DNA of 64,000 nucleotides, from positions 124,001 through 188,000 of the forward strand of contig JAMXDE010000070.1 in assembly GCA_026770025.1 (NCBI GenBank). The letters are read 5' to 3'. The notes beneath the pieces are model-generated. The model had not been told where the DNA came from, did not search any database, and worked only from the letters and a program-made list of their open reading frames with translations. This DNA is from Craspedostauros australis. Its lineage: Eukaryota > Bacillariophyta > Bacillariophyceae > Mastogloiales > Achnanthaceae. The position numbers were made by a program, and so were the translations under genes. This document shows, piece by piece, positions 42,642 to 53,920 of this stretch (the stretch's first letter is position 1; each line of letters starts with the position of its first letter).

Positions 42642-44972
42642 ATGAAGGCCAACAACGGCAATAACGATGACCACATCATCAAAAACCGCAGCAACAACCA
42701 CAGACGAGCAAAGCCGCCACGGAACAGTCCTGCGAAGTCACATGCATCGGCAGCAACGGCTCCGAAGCGACCCACCAACTCCGGCTTTTCGTTCCTATCC
42801 TTGAAAGAGGACGCACCGCAGAACAGCGTTGGCGTCAGCACCCACAACCACACCACCAACACCTTCACGCATCTGGACAGCGTCACCAACTCCAACAAAC
42901 AGCGACGCCGCTGGAGACGCTTTTCGTTGCGCAAGCGTCGCACAAACGACATTGACAACAAGCAACAACAGCGCAACAAGCTGCTGCAGCTCGCCAAGAA
43001 CACCAAGACGAACGCCATGAGATTGTTACGTCGGCGTTCCCACAAGGAGTCGGAGTCTTCCACGGCCGCGTTTGGCAGCATCCATCGGTATCGTCGTCAA
43101 CGTGCTGCTGCTGTGGACAAAGATGACAACCATGTCAACGAGACACCACCAACAGAGATTGCGCTGGTCCCAAACGAACTCATCCCCGAACCCCCGATTC
43201 CCAATAGCCCCACGGGCGTCATGGAGTTTGCGCAACCAATGACGGACATCGACGATGATGACCAAGAAGGCGACGTCAAGGGACTTTCGCGCCCCGCCGT
43301 TGCGACTGGCAATGCAGAAGAAGGCAAGGCCAAACGCGGAAGCAGCGGGTTGCTCAACGCCATCACCACCATCGCCAGACGCAATAGTGCCAACAGCAAC
43401 AACAACAACAACAACAACAATGGTGATAGCAACAACATTGGCGACACCAAGGCCAAAGGCAATAGCAATAGCAATGGGAACAACAATGATGGCAACGATC
43501 AGCAGGATGAAGACGAGGCCAATGACTCGGTCGCCTCTCGCAGTGTCATCCCCATGCGATCAAGATCGCTCATGCTGTCTCCCGCTGTCATGAATGATAC
43601 AATGCTGGCCAGCGGTGCTGTGGGGGATGATGACGACAACGAGAGCAATGACAATGCCATACTACGCATCTCATTCTCCACAGCTCCCACCACCCCCATC
43701 AACAATGACAACAACTCTGCATTGCCATCACCTGCAACGCAATCGCTGTCTCCAAACGGCGTCGCCACCAACTCCGTCACGTTCGTTGGCATGATCATCA
43801 ACGCGATGGGTCAGACGATCCACGTCTTCTGGATGATCATCGAGACCGTTCTCCTCCTGCGCCTCTTTCGACGCATCTTCCGCAAGATCCTCAGGTTGCC
43901 ACGCAAGATCGTGGCGTCCGCGACGTTCCGCACCAGGCTCATCTTCGGCACGAAACGCAAGTTGCCAGTCTACAATTTCAAACGCACCAAGGCCGAAGAC
44001 GCGACCATTGCCTACTGGACCAGCATGGTGGCGACGCGAACCACCACGTACGGCGAGAACCACCCCCGAACAGCGCAAGCCTACTTCGATCAAGGCCAGT
44101 GCTTCATGAAGGTTCACGATTACAAGGCCGCGCTGCGTGCCTTCCTCTCGGCGCGTTTCGTGTGGCAGCAACACGACGGCCCGCACTCGCTGCGCGTGGC
44201 AAAGGCCCTCGATGCGTCGGGTCAGGCCATGGTCAAGGACGTGCGCTTCCTCATCAGCCAGTTCGATCAGGATCGGTACGGCTACGCGCATGAGTGGCAT
44301 TCCGAGATGCTGGAGCATGCCCAGGATATGCTCGAAGAAGCCTATCGCATTCAGCGTGAGATTTACAACGAGACCAAGCCTGTGCAGCGGCTTGTTCCAG
44401 CGCGGACGTCGCTGACGGCCGACGACAAACCAACCAAGCTGAAGCGGTCGCGTTCCAGGCACAAATTCCAAAAACTGGCCTCCAAGCTCACCGTGTCCAT
44501 ACCATCGTCGAAGGGATCGGCGCAGACCGCCACGACGGAACCCACTAGTGCGAGTGGCAAGTCCGCAACGACCGCGGGCCCAACTTCAGCACCCAGCACA
44601 CCTGCCTTGCTTCTTTCCGATCCAGTGCCCCTTACCCGCTCGCCGGACCACGTCGACTGCCTCGAAACCTACAACAAACTCGCCAGCGTCAAGCTGTACC
44701 TCGAAGAGTACGAACTGGCGAGCCTCATGTTCAAGCGCGTCATGCTGCAACGCCACGACTGGTTCGGACGACAGCATCCCTCCGTCGCCATCGCGGCGCA
44801 GTGCATCGCCAATGCTTACGTACAGTGCGGCGATCATGGCCGTGCCATCAAGTACTTCAATCATGCGCTTCACATTTATCAGCACATGCGCATGAAGCCG
44901 AGCCCCAATCTGATTCGGCGTTTGTTGCGTTCGCGCGAGAATGCATCGAAGCGCAACGCGCCCGTTGGTTGA
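42642..44972 (+). CDS. TPR (tetratricopeptide) protein with a hydrophobic segment
   Basis: 776 residues. The first 330 are basic and low-complexity, with an (AAC)n run coding Asn repeats near residue 250. A hydrophobic segment at about 380-405 (FVGMIINAMGQTIHVFWMIIETVLLLRL) is followed by a basic stretch and may anchor the protein. The C-terminal half carries TPR-type helices of the kinesin-light-chain style: ENHPRTAQAYFDQGQCFMKV, DYKAALRAFLSARFVW, and later TYNKLASVKLYLEEYELASL, QHPSVAIAAQCIANAYVQCG, RAIKYFNHALHIYQ. TPRs bind other proteins, so a scaffold or cargo-adaptor role is plausible. The gene is unspliced as read. Confidence 0.75.
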   Translation: MKANNGNNDDHIIKNRSNNHRRAKPPRNSPAKSHASAATAPKRPTNSGFSFLSLKEDAPQNSVGVSTHNHTTNTFTHLDSVTNSNKQRRRWRRFSLRKRRTNDIDNKQQQRNKLLQLAKNTKTNAMRLLRRRSHKESESSTAAFGSIHRYRRQRAAAVDKDDNHVNETPPTEIALVPNELIPEPPIPNSPTGVMEFAQPMTDIDDDDQEGDVKGLSRPAVATGNAEEGKAKRGSSGLLNAITTIARRNSANSNNNNNNNNGDSNNIGDTKAKGNSNSNGNNNDGNDQQDEDEANDSVASRSVIPMRSRSLMLSPAVMNDTMLASGAVGDDDDNESNDNAILRISFSTAPTTPINNDNNSALPSPATQSLSPNGVATNSVTFVGMIINAMGQTIHVFWMIIETVLLLRLFRRIFRKILRLPRKIVASATFRTRLIFGTKRKLPVYNFKRTKAEDATIAYWTSMVATRTTTYGENHPRTAQAYFDQGQCFMKVHDYKAALRAFLSARFVWQQHDGPHSLRVAKALDASGQAMVKDVRFLISQFDQDRYGYAHEWHSEMLEHAQDMLEEAYRIQREIYNETKPVQRLVPARTSLTADDKPTKLKRSRSRHKFQKLASKLTVSIPSSKGSAQTATTEPTSASGKSATTAGPTSAPSTPALLLSDPVPLTRSPDHVDCLETYNKLASVKLYLEEYELASLMFKRVMLQRHDWFGRQHPSVAIAAQCIANAYVQCGDHGRAIKYFNHALHIYQHMRMKPSPNLIRRLLRSRENASKRNAPVG

Positions 44973-45078
44973 GTTGAGTTGAACGCAATTCGTTCATGAT
45001 TCACAAAACAAAGCAAAGCAAGGCTCTCAGTTAAGATATGATAGCTATTGTTCAGTTAACTCGTTTCCATTCAGTACT

Positions 45079-46089
45079 TTAATGGCCATACGCCGCGGCC
45101 TTTTCGAGATCGGCACCCGTCTTGAGCTGATCCTCCGGCACGCAGAACTTCTTCATCTGGCTCATGTCGAACTCCGACATGTACAGCTTGTGTCCCCACA
45201 GGCCTTCGCCCCAATCCGACAGCTGACACAGATGCTGGTACCCGAAGCTCTCGAGACGCTCCTTGAGCCCCTCCTTGATGCGCTCGACCGTGAGCAGCTT
45301 GATCGTGTAGGTCTCCAATGGAAAGCTCGCCATGATGTACTCCTCCGCGCCTTCCACGTCGAGACTCATGTAATCGATGATGTGCGGCACGTCGTACCGC
45401 TCGAAGATCTCCAGCAGCGTCATCGTGTACTCCTGCTTCGGCAGATTCTGCTTCTTCCTGCGCTTGTTGTCGAACTCCTTGCGCACGATGCCGCCGAACT
45501 CGCCCTTGTAGACAAAGTCGATGGGTTCCATGCGCTGCGTGCCCACGACGGCCGCCACGACGTGGCAGTGCGGGCGGAAGTGGCCCAATCCGTACCAGTA
45601 CTCGGGGTTGGGTTCGATGCAGAGGCCATGCCAGCCGTGGTACTTTTCCAGGGCCAGCGAGTTGCTGTGGTGGATGGCGTCGTTGGCGGCGAGATCGACG
45701 AAGAAGCCGTTCTGCTTGTGCTTGAGCAACGACAGGATGGTCTCATCCTGATGCACCTGCGAGAACCACTGCGCGGATTCCTGCAGCTTTTCGGTGGAGC
45801 CGTAGAAGATGTCGATGCTGTGCCAGCCGTCCTCTTCGGTGCCCGTGCGCGGTCGGTTGGCCTCGTTGCGCTCGTCCTGGTGGATCTGTTTCTGGGCGCG
45901 TTGCAGTCGATGCAGTTCCTCGATGGCGTTCGCGTCGAAGATGGTCTCGTCCTTGGCGAAGTAGTATCCCAGCAAGGCGCCCACCAGCACCGACAGCAGC
46001 GTGTGCACGGAGACCACGGACGCACGCGATGATGACTGTCCGCTCTGGCGCAAAGAGAATGGGTTGCCGCGGCCTGTTTTGCGCGCCAT
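45079..46089 (-). CDS. membrane-anchored FkbM-type methyltransferase
   Basis: 336 residues. A type II anchor near residues 26-44 (VVSVHTLLSVLVGALLGYYF) follows a short basic cytosolic tail, so the catalytic part would face the Golgi or ER lumen. The domain carries SQVHQDETIL, FFVDLAANDAIHHSNSLAL, then GLCIEPNPEYW (acidic SAM-ribose ligand) and IDYMSLDVEGAE, the hallmark block of FkbM-family SAM-dependent methyltransferases. Those proteins methylate sugars or small-molecule hydroxyls; the substrate here is open. The gene sits tail to tail with the TPR gene, about 100 bases apart. Confidence 0.8.
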   Translation of the reverse strand: MARKTGRGNPFSLRQSGQSSSRASVVSVHTLLSVLVGALLGYYFAKDETIFDANAIEELHRLQRAQKQIHQDERNEANRPRTGTEEDGWHSIDIFYGSTEKLQESAQWFSQVHQDETILSLLKHKQNGFFVDLAANDAIHHSNSLALEKYHGWHGLCIEPNPEYWYGLGHFRPHCHVVAAVVGTQRMEPIDFVYKGEFGGIVRKEFDNKRRKKQNLPKQEYTMTLLEIFERYDVPHIIDYMSLDVEGAEEYIMASFPLETYTIKLLTVERIKEGLKERLESFGYQHLCQLSDWGEGLWGHKLYMSEFDMSQMKKFCVPEDQLKTGADLEKAAAYGH

Positions 46090-47169
46090 CGTGTGTGTGC
46101 GCTGCTAGGGATGACTGTGTGTGTTGTCCTGATGGATGTCGGGGACCTTTACTCAAGATGTTTGTGCCCAATGAAGAACTCCCCTGTTTGCATTCTTTTG
46201 CGACAACCATTCTCGCAGAAGAGTTGACAGTTGAACTGCTTGAAGCGTTGGAGGAGACTGGTTTTGGTCATTTGTGACGCAAATTGGGTTTTGGAGGGTT
46301 GCGGTTTTATTATTGAAATGGATGTAGTTTCCATTGTGTCAATGGATTGGGAGTAGCGGTAGGTTATTTCTACGCACAGTTTGACTTCGCCTCACATTTC
46401 AGCGTGTTTGTGGTGAGATGTGATGGTGGTGGTTGTCCGTCCTCGACACTGGAGTCCTCACACCCACGCTCAGCTCCCAACAAGGCACGTTCCCAAAGGA
46501 GCAAGGTGTGGACTGTTTGTGGAAGAGAAGCGAGTGAGAGAGAAGCACGATAAGTGCATAATTGCTGTTGCTGTCTCGGTTCCCATGACACATGCGACGA
46601 GGAGCGATCAAGAATGAACATCAGAAATCAGACATGAGCCTCCTTGAAAGGAGGAGCGTGGGTGCGCGGGTGCACTAATGGGCGACTTTGTCTGCTCTTT
46701 AGCTCTCCCCTTGTGCCTCTTCATCCCACTCAGGGGTCACGTATAGTACAATGGTGGCTCCGCCATGCAAAGGTTTCGAACTTCGGGAGGGGGGAGGACG
46801 ACCAATGCTGCAGTGGTCGTTCCGCCTTTTCTGGAAATGTAATAGTAGTGTGCCTGGCATGTGACCTTCCTCGCCCATCGAATGTCATGCCGCGAACGAG
46901 AGTCATGAGCAAAGTTGTATTCGTGTAGTCATGGCGATGCAGTTCGATCAGAACTCTCGGTCAGAGATGGACACATAGAGAAGTAGCCTTGTGTTCTCGA
47001 TTGCGCTGATCCCTTGTACGGATCTCAAGTTGATGCGATCATAAAGACAGCACTCCGGATCGTACGAGCATGGCTGGTCCATCAACAACAAGCGAAAGCC
47101 ATCCACAGTACCATCTGCAACACACCACGATTTCACATCGCGATTTCACACCGCTCCACGCATTATGAT
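46090..47169. other. intergenic region
   Basis: About 1.1 kb between the methyltransferase start and the broken monooxygenase. No supported gene. A tRNA-like word at 46743-46790 was considered and rejected. Confidence 0.5.
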
Positions 47170-48042
47170 ATCCTCGGAACAGCAGCATCCAGAAAGATCT
47201 TCTTCGCAACGCCCATCTTGTCCACGATGAAGAAGAAAACATCCCGGGACTTGGCCAACGGCCCCGACAAGGCCTCCAGGTATGCCAGAAGACCACCGTC
47301 GTGGTGGCCGTGGTGGTGGACCGTTGCTTGTCCTTGTATTCTATCTGCAGGATGTCTTCAAGGCTGTTCCCGCCATTGGCTTATTCATCGCACTGCACAT
47401 TGTATTGCCAAATGGCATTGGTCAGACAGCAGGCGTCTTGGATGGCCTGATTGGTGCCCTGTCCCAGGAACGGTGGCATGGCGTGCGCCGCATCACCGCA
47501 GACAGTCAGGATGGCGGCCTTGTCTGCGCCGGTGCTTCCATTGCGGTTGGGATTGCGATTTCCGTTGATGGCCCTCATTGCCTTGGTCCATCGCGCAAAG
47601 GGTTTGTGGAAGTAGATCCCCAACTCGAAGAAAGAATCGGCATTGTCCATGAGTTGATTGATGATAGGCCTTGTGATGTGCTTGGCGATCTTGGCATCAT
47701 CGATCTACTGTCGCATCTGTTGCTGGATGCGTTTGGCCTCGGATGATGCCTTCCAAGCGACGGTCTCGTCGTTGGTGTCGATGGCGTCAGTTTTGCTGAC
47801 TGTCTCGAAATTTGCGCCAAGGAGAGACCGGCGATGCCACCACCGATAACTGCGACCTTCCGTATTGGTTGGCGACTCTCATTCCAACTCCCACTCCTAT
47901 TGCTGCTGCTGCTGCGTTGGAGTGAAGATGACGGGGATGGTGATGACAGTGAGTTCGTTGCCACCAACATGCAAGCGATGCAAATGGCACCAATCGTCCT
48001 CTTTTGATGCATCGGCCAAGCCGTTGCTGTCATTTCTGTCAA
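47170..48042 (-). pseudogene. broken FAD-dependent monooxygenase
   Basis: The minus strand starts with a leader (KRTIGAICIACMLVATNS) and the FAD-binding motif VAVIGGGIAGLSLA. About 100 residues later, in another frame, comes the second FAD motif of this family, ILTVCGDAAHAMPPFLGQG. Intact members have some 250-300 residues between the two, so roughly 200 are missing. The reading frame also changes after SLA. There is an in-frame stop between QQQMRQ and DDAKIAKHIT, another stop after QYNVQCDE, and a last recognisable piece (YLEALSGPLAKSRDVFFFIV) in yet another frame. I saw no introns that repair this. The leader part is duplicated at about 52800 and 57610, at the edges of the segmental duplication. 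Confidence 0.75.
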
Positions 48043-49043
48043 TGCTGCTGTTGCAGTGATTCTTCTGGTTGTGGCTGTCTCTGTGGTTGGGCGATCAATG
48101 AGTGAGGAACCAAGTCAACCAGCCGACAGTGTTCGAAGTCTCTCTAGAAATAGAGAGAGAGGGAGAGACGGAGCATTGACATGCTCTGTGAATAGTAGAT
48201 ACTTGATGGCAACGGTGATCATCATGTGAGTGTTGCAGTTGTGACGATCTGCATCAGTATTCTGCAGCGATGTCTGCAGCGCCACCACCATGGCCATCAT
48301 CATCGCCACAGAGTTCGCAACGATTGGGTGAAGCGAGATGAGTCCTGGATACGTTTGTTGTCGATTGAAACACGAGTGGTGTCATGCTCATCACCACCAT
48401 TGCCATGTTCCAACAAAACCCGAGAAACGACCCTGGCGCCCACCGAAGAAGTCATCGTGATGGATTCGTCGCATCGTGGATCTGCCCATTGCAGTCGTTC
48501 GATGACATCCAACTGCCGAAGCACATTGCATGCATTCGTATGGTCTCGCGGTTGACTCCCTCAAGACCATCACGGAGGGATGTGCCTTCTCAGATTACAC
48601 AAACAATGGTATCACATGAAGAAGCATAACTGCACAGCGTGGCCAAGTCGGGCACAATCGAAAGTCGCATCGTGCGAGCGAGCGAGCGAGTTAGCCAGCT
48701 TCGGGTTGTGATGTACCTGTCCACGGTCGTACTATCATGCCATACCACACCACACCACACCACGCCATATGATACACCGTGGTGGAACTGCGCAAGTCCA
48801 TGAAGGCGTGTTGACTGACGACACGTTGCTTCATGATCAATGCACAGGATCATGAAATGGAGGACAGCAAACTTGAGCAGATGAGCTCATAATCGCCATG
48901 CAAGCGCAGCTGATTTAGGACTGCATACTCTACCTGCTCTATCAGCTCTACTTGCTCTACTCGTACGATTGTACCACCAACAACAACAATCAACAACAAT
49001 CACCAGCAGTAAACACAGCAACCACAGCGACATTAAGAAAAGG
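48043..49043. other. spacer upstream of LRR-like gene 1
   Basis: Collinear with 52930-53920 and in part with 57725-58200. Contains GA-rich runs near 48145-48170 and no supported gene; small frames here are not conserved as frames between copies. It probably carries the promoter of the LRR-like gene. Confidence 0.5.
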
Positions 49044-50420
49044 ATGAACCGTAACATGGATGCTGTTGCCAACACCAATACCAACACCAACCATGATCCG
49101 GACTTCAAGACTTTCTGGAAACAACTCCATGGCAAAGAGCTGCCACCGAAGACCGTGTTCACTCTGCACTACCCACCAGAAAAGCAGATCGACTGCTACA
49201 GTGTCACACCCAAGCGGATGGAATACTGGGACATGGCCATCGAAGCAGGATTCACCTTTAATGACTTGGAATCGATGGTGAAGCGGCGGCACGAGCACGT
49301 TGCTGTATCACCTTGTATTTTACTGAGCGGTTTGCCTGGCTTGTGCTGCGGGCTGATGCACATTCGATCCCTGAGTCTGGATTATGGCACCATTGACCAA
49401 TTCGGAGAAGAAGACAAGCAAGTGATTCGCTTCGTACTTCGATTGGTTGCCGAACACCCACTCAAGTCTTCATTCGACAAAGGCATCGAATTGCCTCAAC
49501 GCTTCGTGGAGATGAAACAGCTCCACGATATCCCTCTTGTGACAAATTGTGTGCATTTGGATTCATGTGATCTTGTTGATTGCGACAAGCTCATGTTCAA
49601 CATCTCCCAAAACTCGAAATACGTTCAGTTCAGCGGCTGCAAGCTCGCCAATGGTGGCGCTGATTTGTGCAGATGGCTGTCTCCAAACAATTGTCGCGTC
49701 ACCAGAGTATCCATTTTACTCACCCGTGTCACTTGTGATAGCTTGGCAAAGCTATTCCGGTCAAACAAGCGCATCAACAAGCTCAACATCAGTTTCTGTC
49801 GGCTCACCGACAGACAACGAATCTACTCGCGACAAGAAATCGATCAGATCATCCAACTCCTTTCAGATGCATCACACCTGAAGGAGCTTTGGGTTGCCAA
49901 TGATTGTAAGGGGTTATCGCGACAAGAACGAGATACATGGGGCGACATTTTTATATCGCTACTGGGAAACAAGAGCTTGTCATATTTCGGATACCGGCGC
50001 TATGGTGCTCCCAGCATGTTTGAGGTTCCGCCCCAGATCTCCTCGACACAAATGGAAGCACTTGAGCAAGCCATGGAGCAGACTACCCAACTCACCTGTC
50101 TCCGCATTTCTCCAAGCCTGCCCAACAAACATGCCCATTGGTACCATGCACTTGTTGAACGTACCTTGCGTCGAAATTATCGCACCAAGATGAGTTCAAT
50201 GCCGCGTTCCCTTCCAACATGGTCGCGACCACTGGCCCTGTTTGGGGAGGTGCTGATGAGAATAAGCAAACGTCAGAGTAGACTTGATCCAGTGGGTTCC
50301 ACGAACGAGACTTTTCACATTCTGCTGCAGTGCAGTGACATGTTGAAACAGACGTGGGACGATCGTATTGCCGATCAGCAACGACCAGACACGACAGAAG
50401 AAATAGCGCCGCAGCGATAA
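49044..50420 (+). CDS. LRR-like protein, tandem copy 1
   Basis: 458 residues from MNRNMDAVAN; the upstream Met at 48969 is not shared by copy 2, while this one is. No signal peptide, so probably intracellular. After about 110 residues of non-repeat sequence there are irregular leucine-rich segments with strand-like words: IRSLSLDYG, CVHLDSCDL, KYVQFSGCKL, RVTRVSILLT, INKLNISFCRL, LKELWVANDC, LTCLRISPSL. The repeat is of the ribonuclease-inhibitor kind with variable spacing. The C-terminal tail is hydrophilic. No known family assigned. The protein differs from copy 2 mainly in four short patches at about residues 192-200, 217-228, 311-328 and 376-389, which fall on predicted strands. Confidence 0.75.
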   Translation: MNRNMDAVANTNTNTNHDPDFKTFWKQLHGKELPPKTVFTLHYPPEKQIDCYSVTPKRMEYWDMAIEAGFTFNDLESMVKRRHEHVAVSPCILLSGLPGLCCGLMHIRSLSLDYGTIDQFGEEDKQVIRFVLRLVAEHPLKSSFDKGIELPQRFVEMKQLHDIPLVTNCVHLDSCDLVDCDKLMFNISQNSKYVQFSGCKLANGGADLCRWLSPNNCRVTRVSILLTRVTCDSLAKLFRSNKRINKLNISFCRLTDRQRIYSRQEIDQIIQLLSDASHLKELWVANDCKGLSRQERDTWGDIFISLLGNKSLSYFGYRRYGAPSMFEVPPQISSTQMEALEQAMEQTTQLTCLRISPSLPNKHAHWYHALVERTLRRNYRTKMSSMPRSLPTWSRPLALFGEVLMRISKRQSRLDPVGSTNETFHILLQCSDMLKQTWDDRIADQQRPDTTEEIAPQR

Positions 50421-50861
50421 GATCATGGGCCTTCTGCCAGCGCAATGAAATTGGCAGCCAACTGGCCACACTAATGAAAGCGACGGAACTTGTGATTGGC
50501 GCTCGGTGTTCACAAAGCAAAGAAAGGTGTGTCGATGATTGATATCATACGATGCTGTATCACCTTAAACAACTGTAGGACAACTTCTCTCATCCAACTC
50601 CACTGACTGCAAGCGAGTCGAGTATGTCCATGCCCGTGCGCATTCCTGGAAAGACTACAAAACTGATGCATCTGCAACGACGAGAAACCGCCTCGCGCAG
50701 CGTCAACCAACAACACCAAACAAAGCAAAGAGAGTCACGATGATACTATTATACGATACTACTATTCGGGATACTCTATCTCCGACGATCGGCATGCTTG
50801 ACTTGCGGTCAACGAAAGTCAGAGGCGTCGGCAGCGAGAGTCGCAAAACAAAACTGATGTT
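50421..50861. other. spacer between LRR-like gene 1 and the acidic gene
   Basis: Convergent 3' region of about 440 bases, present in unit B at 55298-55715. No gene seen. Confidence 0.5.
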
Positions 50862-52458
50862 TCAGCCAGCCAGCACGACACCTGCTGCGATGCCACCGCC
50901 GATGATGAGGACAGCCGCGATGACGACGGGGACCATGATGTTGCTCTTGGTCGGTGCTGGTTCCTGCAACGTCGGCTTTGTGGTGGTGGTGGCCGTCTGT
51001 GCCTCAATGTCGACGTAATGCATGCTTGTGGTGTTGCCGGTGTCCTGCTCGACCACGTTCTTCAGATCGAGATGGTTGCTGGATCCCTTGGAGGGTCCGA
51101 TGGATTCTTTTCGCGTGAGCTGCTTGACTTGTGGATCTTGATTGGTGGTTTGCGCCGGATCAGTTGTGGGAGTCATGGGAGTGATGGATATTTCAATGGA
51201 GTTGGTGCGCGAGACGAGCTGGGTGGGCATGTCCTCGTTGGTGTCGTTGGTCTCGTTGAGGAGGATGGCGGAATGAGTGGATTGGCTTTTGTCCAAAACC
51301 ACCCCGGCTGAAGCGGAACTGCCGCTCATGAGGCGGTTGGCGGATGTGGAGATGTACGTTGACGCTGGGTCTTTGGCGGAAGGTGGATCCTCACCGTCCA
51401 TGTCCATGTCCACATTGCTGTGGTTGGATTCCTTGGAAAGGGAGTTGGTGGAGTCCTGGTTGCCGTGGTTGCTGGTCGATGAATTGGAGGTTGCGGCCGT
51501 GCGCTGGGTACCGTCATTTTTTGGCGGAGACCATGGAAGAGAAGAGCCCGGAATCCCCATTGGAATGGGCACCGAATTCGCCTGGCTTGCGTTTGTTGGC
51601 AGTTCTGGTGGACGGTCGCTCCGTCTCGTCGCCCTCCTCGCCTTCGACGACAGACTCCAGTCCACCTTCCTGGCGGATGGAGGACATCCTCTTGGCGGAG
51701 GAGAAGCCGAAGGACGAGATCCCCGTTGGAGGAGGCGTTGGGGCTGTCCTGGACGGCGCGGTGGTGGCGGTGGTGGGAGATGTTCCGATCGGGCGTGGGC
51801 GCTGGTCGGATGTGGAACGGAATTCGTCATGAAAGGAGTCGTCTCGCATGGAGTCGTCCTCGTCTGTGAACTCGTCGAAGCCTCCATCGGTCGTCTTGTC
51901 GGTCATCTTGTCGCCCGCCTCCTCATCGGAACACTGGCTCTCGATGTCGTCATCGTCATCGTCGATGATGTGGATGTCGTCATCTATCTGCTGCGTGTTG
52001 GCGCCAGCACCCGCGCTGACATCGTGACTCTGGCTGTGACTGCGACTGCGGCTGTTGGCGTCGGCACCCTCATCGTCGTCGCTGTTGTCGCTGTCAATGT
52101 CGTCGTCCAGGCCTTCCTCCAAGCCTTCGTCGAAGGGCTCCTCGTCGCTGTCCGCCACCCTCGCACTGATGGAGTCCACCATGTCGGCGTCGAAGTCCTG
52201 CTGCGAGTGCATGGAGAACTCTGCCTCATTGTCATCGCTGTACACGGTCTGCTGCTGGCTGCCCAGGTCGTCCATGTACTTGGCGGTGTAGGCGGAAGCG
52301 TGGCCAGTGGGCAATGATGCTGCCGATGACGACATGGAGCTTGGTGGTGATGGCGCAGAGTTGCGGCCGTACTGGTGACCGGTCTTGCGTTCAATGCCGG
52401 ACGTGGAGGAGGACGACCGTGAAGCCTTGCTGGTGAACGGGAATCTGTTGTCTTCCAT
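50862..52458 (-). pseudogene. acidic C-terminally anchored protein, tandem copy 1 (one frameshift)
   Basis: Starts MEDNRFPFTSK at 52458. The first half is Ser/Asp-rich with an acidic core (DDDIHIIDDDDDDIESQ). The second half is Ser/Thr/Asn-rich and ends in a membrane helix (IMVPVVIAAVLIIGGGIAAG) right at the C-terminus, as in tail-anchored proteins. The frame breaks at VSAKK, where this copy has a run of six T (plus strand, about 51517-51523) against five in copy 2, and then continues open to the stop at 50862. A one-base homopolymer difference could be an assembly error, so the gene may be intact in the organism. Function unknown. Spans about 530 residues if read through. Confidence 0.6.
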
Positions 52459-53920
52459 CGATTTGTGTTGTCTTCTGTTGCCTTGTATTGTGTTGTTTTG
52501 GGAATGATCTGCTCTGTTGCTTCGTTCAATCGTTCAATCGCACAATGATCGATGCTCAATGTTGAATGTTGAATGGACGGCCTGTTGCGACGAACGTGAT
52601 TGCCGATGGCGCAGTATCCAATGTCCAATATCCAATGGTGGATCTACTCTCTCTCTCTCCAGCGATTCTTGAGGCAACGGGGTGATGCGATGGGATACAC
52701 AATGTGGTTGATGTTGATGATGGTGTCGCCGTTGCGATTGTTGAGCCTGTCAAAGGAAATGGCTGTCAGTGGTTCTCAATCCACAACGGAAGAAAAGTGT
52801 CGGGGATGGCGATGACAGTGAGTCCGTTGCCACCACCATGGACGCGATGTAGATGGCACCAATCATCCTCTATTGATGCATCAACCACATCGTTGGTGTC
52901 AATGCTGCCATTGCTGTGATTCCTCTGGTTGCGGTTGTCTCTGTGGTTGGGCGATCATTGAGTGAGGAACCAAGTCAACCAGCCGGCATCGTTCGAAGTC
53001 TCTCTCAAGAAGCAGAGAGAGAGAGAGAGTGTTGGCATAGTAGTACGTGCTCTGTGAATAGTAGATACTTGATGGCAACGGTGATCATCATGTGAGCATT
53101 GCGGTTGTGACGATCTGCGTCAGTATTCTGTAGCGATGTCTGCAGCGCCACCACCATGACCATCATCGTCATCACGAAATGAATCGTTTTGCACACGTTC
53201 GTTGTTGATCATGAGACTGATCGTTGATTCATTCGCCACAGAGATCGCAATGATTGAGTGAGGCGAGATGAGTCCTGGATACGTTTGTGGCGAATTGAAA
53301 CACGAGTGGTGTCATGCTCATCATCACCATCGCCATGCTCCAACAAAACGCGAGAAACGCCTTCGGTGTCCACCGAAGGAATCGTTGTGGTGAGTTTTGC
53401 ACATCGTGGATCTGCCCATTGGAACTGTTCGATGACATCCAAATGCCGAAGCACATAGTATTCATTCGTATGGTATCGCGGTTGACTCCCCCAAGACCAT
53501 CACAGAGGGATGTGCCTTCTCAGATTACACAAACAATGGTATCGTATCACATGAAGAAGCGCAAGCGCGCAGCGTGGCCAAGTTGGGCACCATCGAAGGT
53601 CGTATCGTGCGAGCGAGCTTGCCAGCTTCGGATCATGATGTGGCTGTCCACGGTCGTACCATACCACACCACGCATCGTGGTGGAACTCCGCATGCCCAT
53701 CCAGGCGCGTTGACTGACGACACGTTGCTTCGTGATCAATGCACAGGATCATGAAATGGGGGACAGCAAACTTGAGCAAATGAGCTCACAATCGCCATCC
53801 AAGCGCAACTGATTTGGGACCACATACTCTGCCTGCTCTGTAGCTCTACTCGTACGATTGTGCCACCAACAACAATAATCAACATCAATCAGCAGTGACG
53901 ATAACAACGACAAGAAAAGA
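52459..53920. other. junction between duplication units A and B
   Basis: Holds the 5' flank of the acidic gene, a CT run near 52646-52660, and at about 52795-52870 a fragment equal to the leader of the broken FAD monooxygenase. Beyond that it is the spacer of unit B. No intact gene. Confidence 0.6.

Noticed and set aside
46743-46790. Possible tRNA (TAGTACAATGG box A-like, TTCGAACTTC box B-like)
   Set aside because: The spacing is too short, box B has an extra base and no acceptor or anticodon stem can be drawn.
47285-47746. Plus-strand frame of 154 codons over the monooxygenase remains
   Set aside because: Antisense to the clear FAD motif GDAAHAMPPFLGQG on the minus strand.
51277-52317. Plus-strand frame of 346 codons with Val-rich segments (and its equal at 55876-57117)
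   Set aside because: It is antisense to the acidic gene, whose Asp/Ser codons read as Val, Ile and Arg on the other strand.
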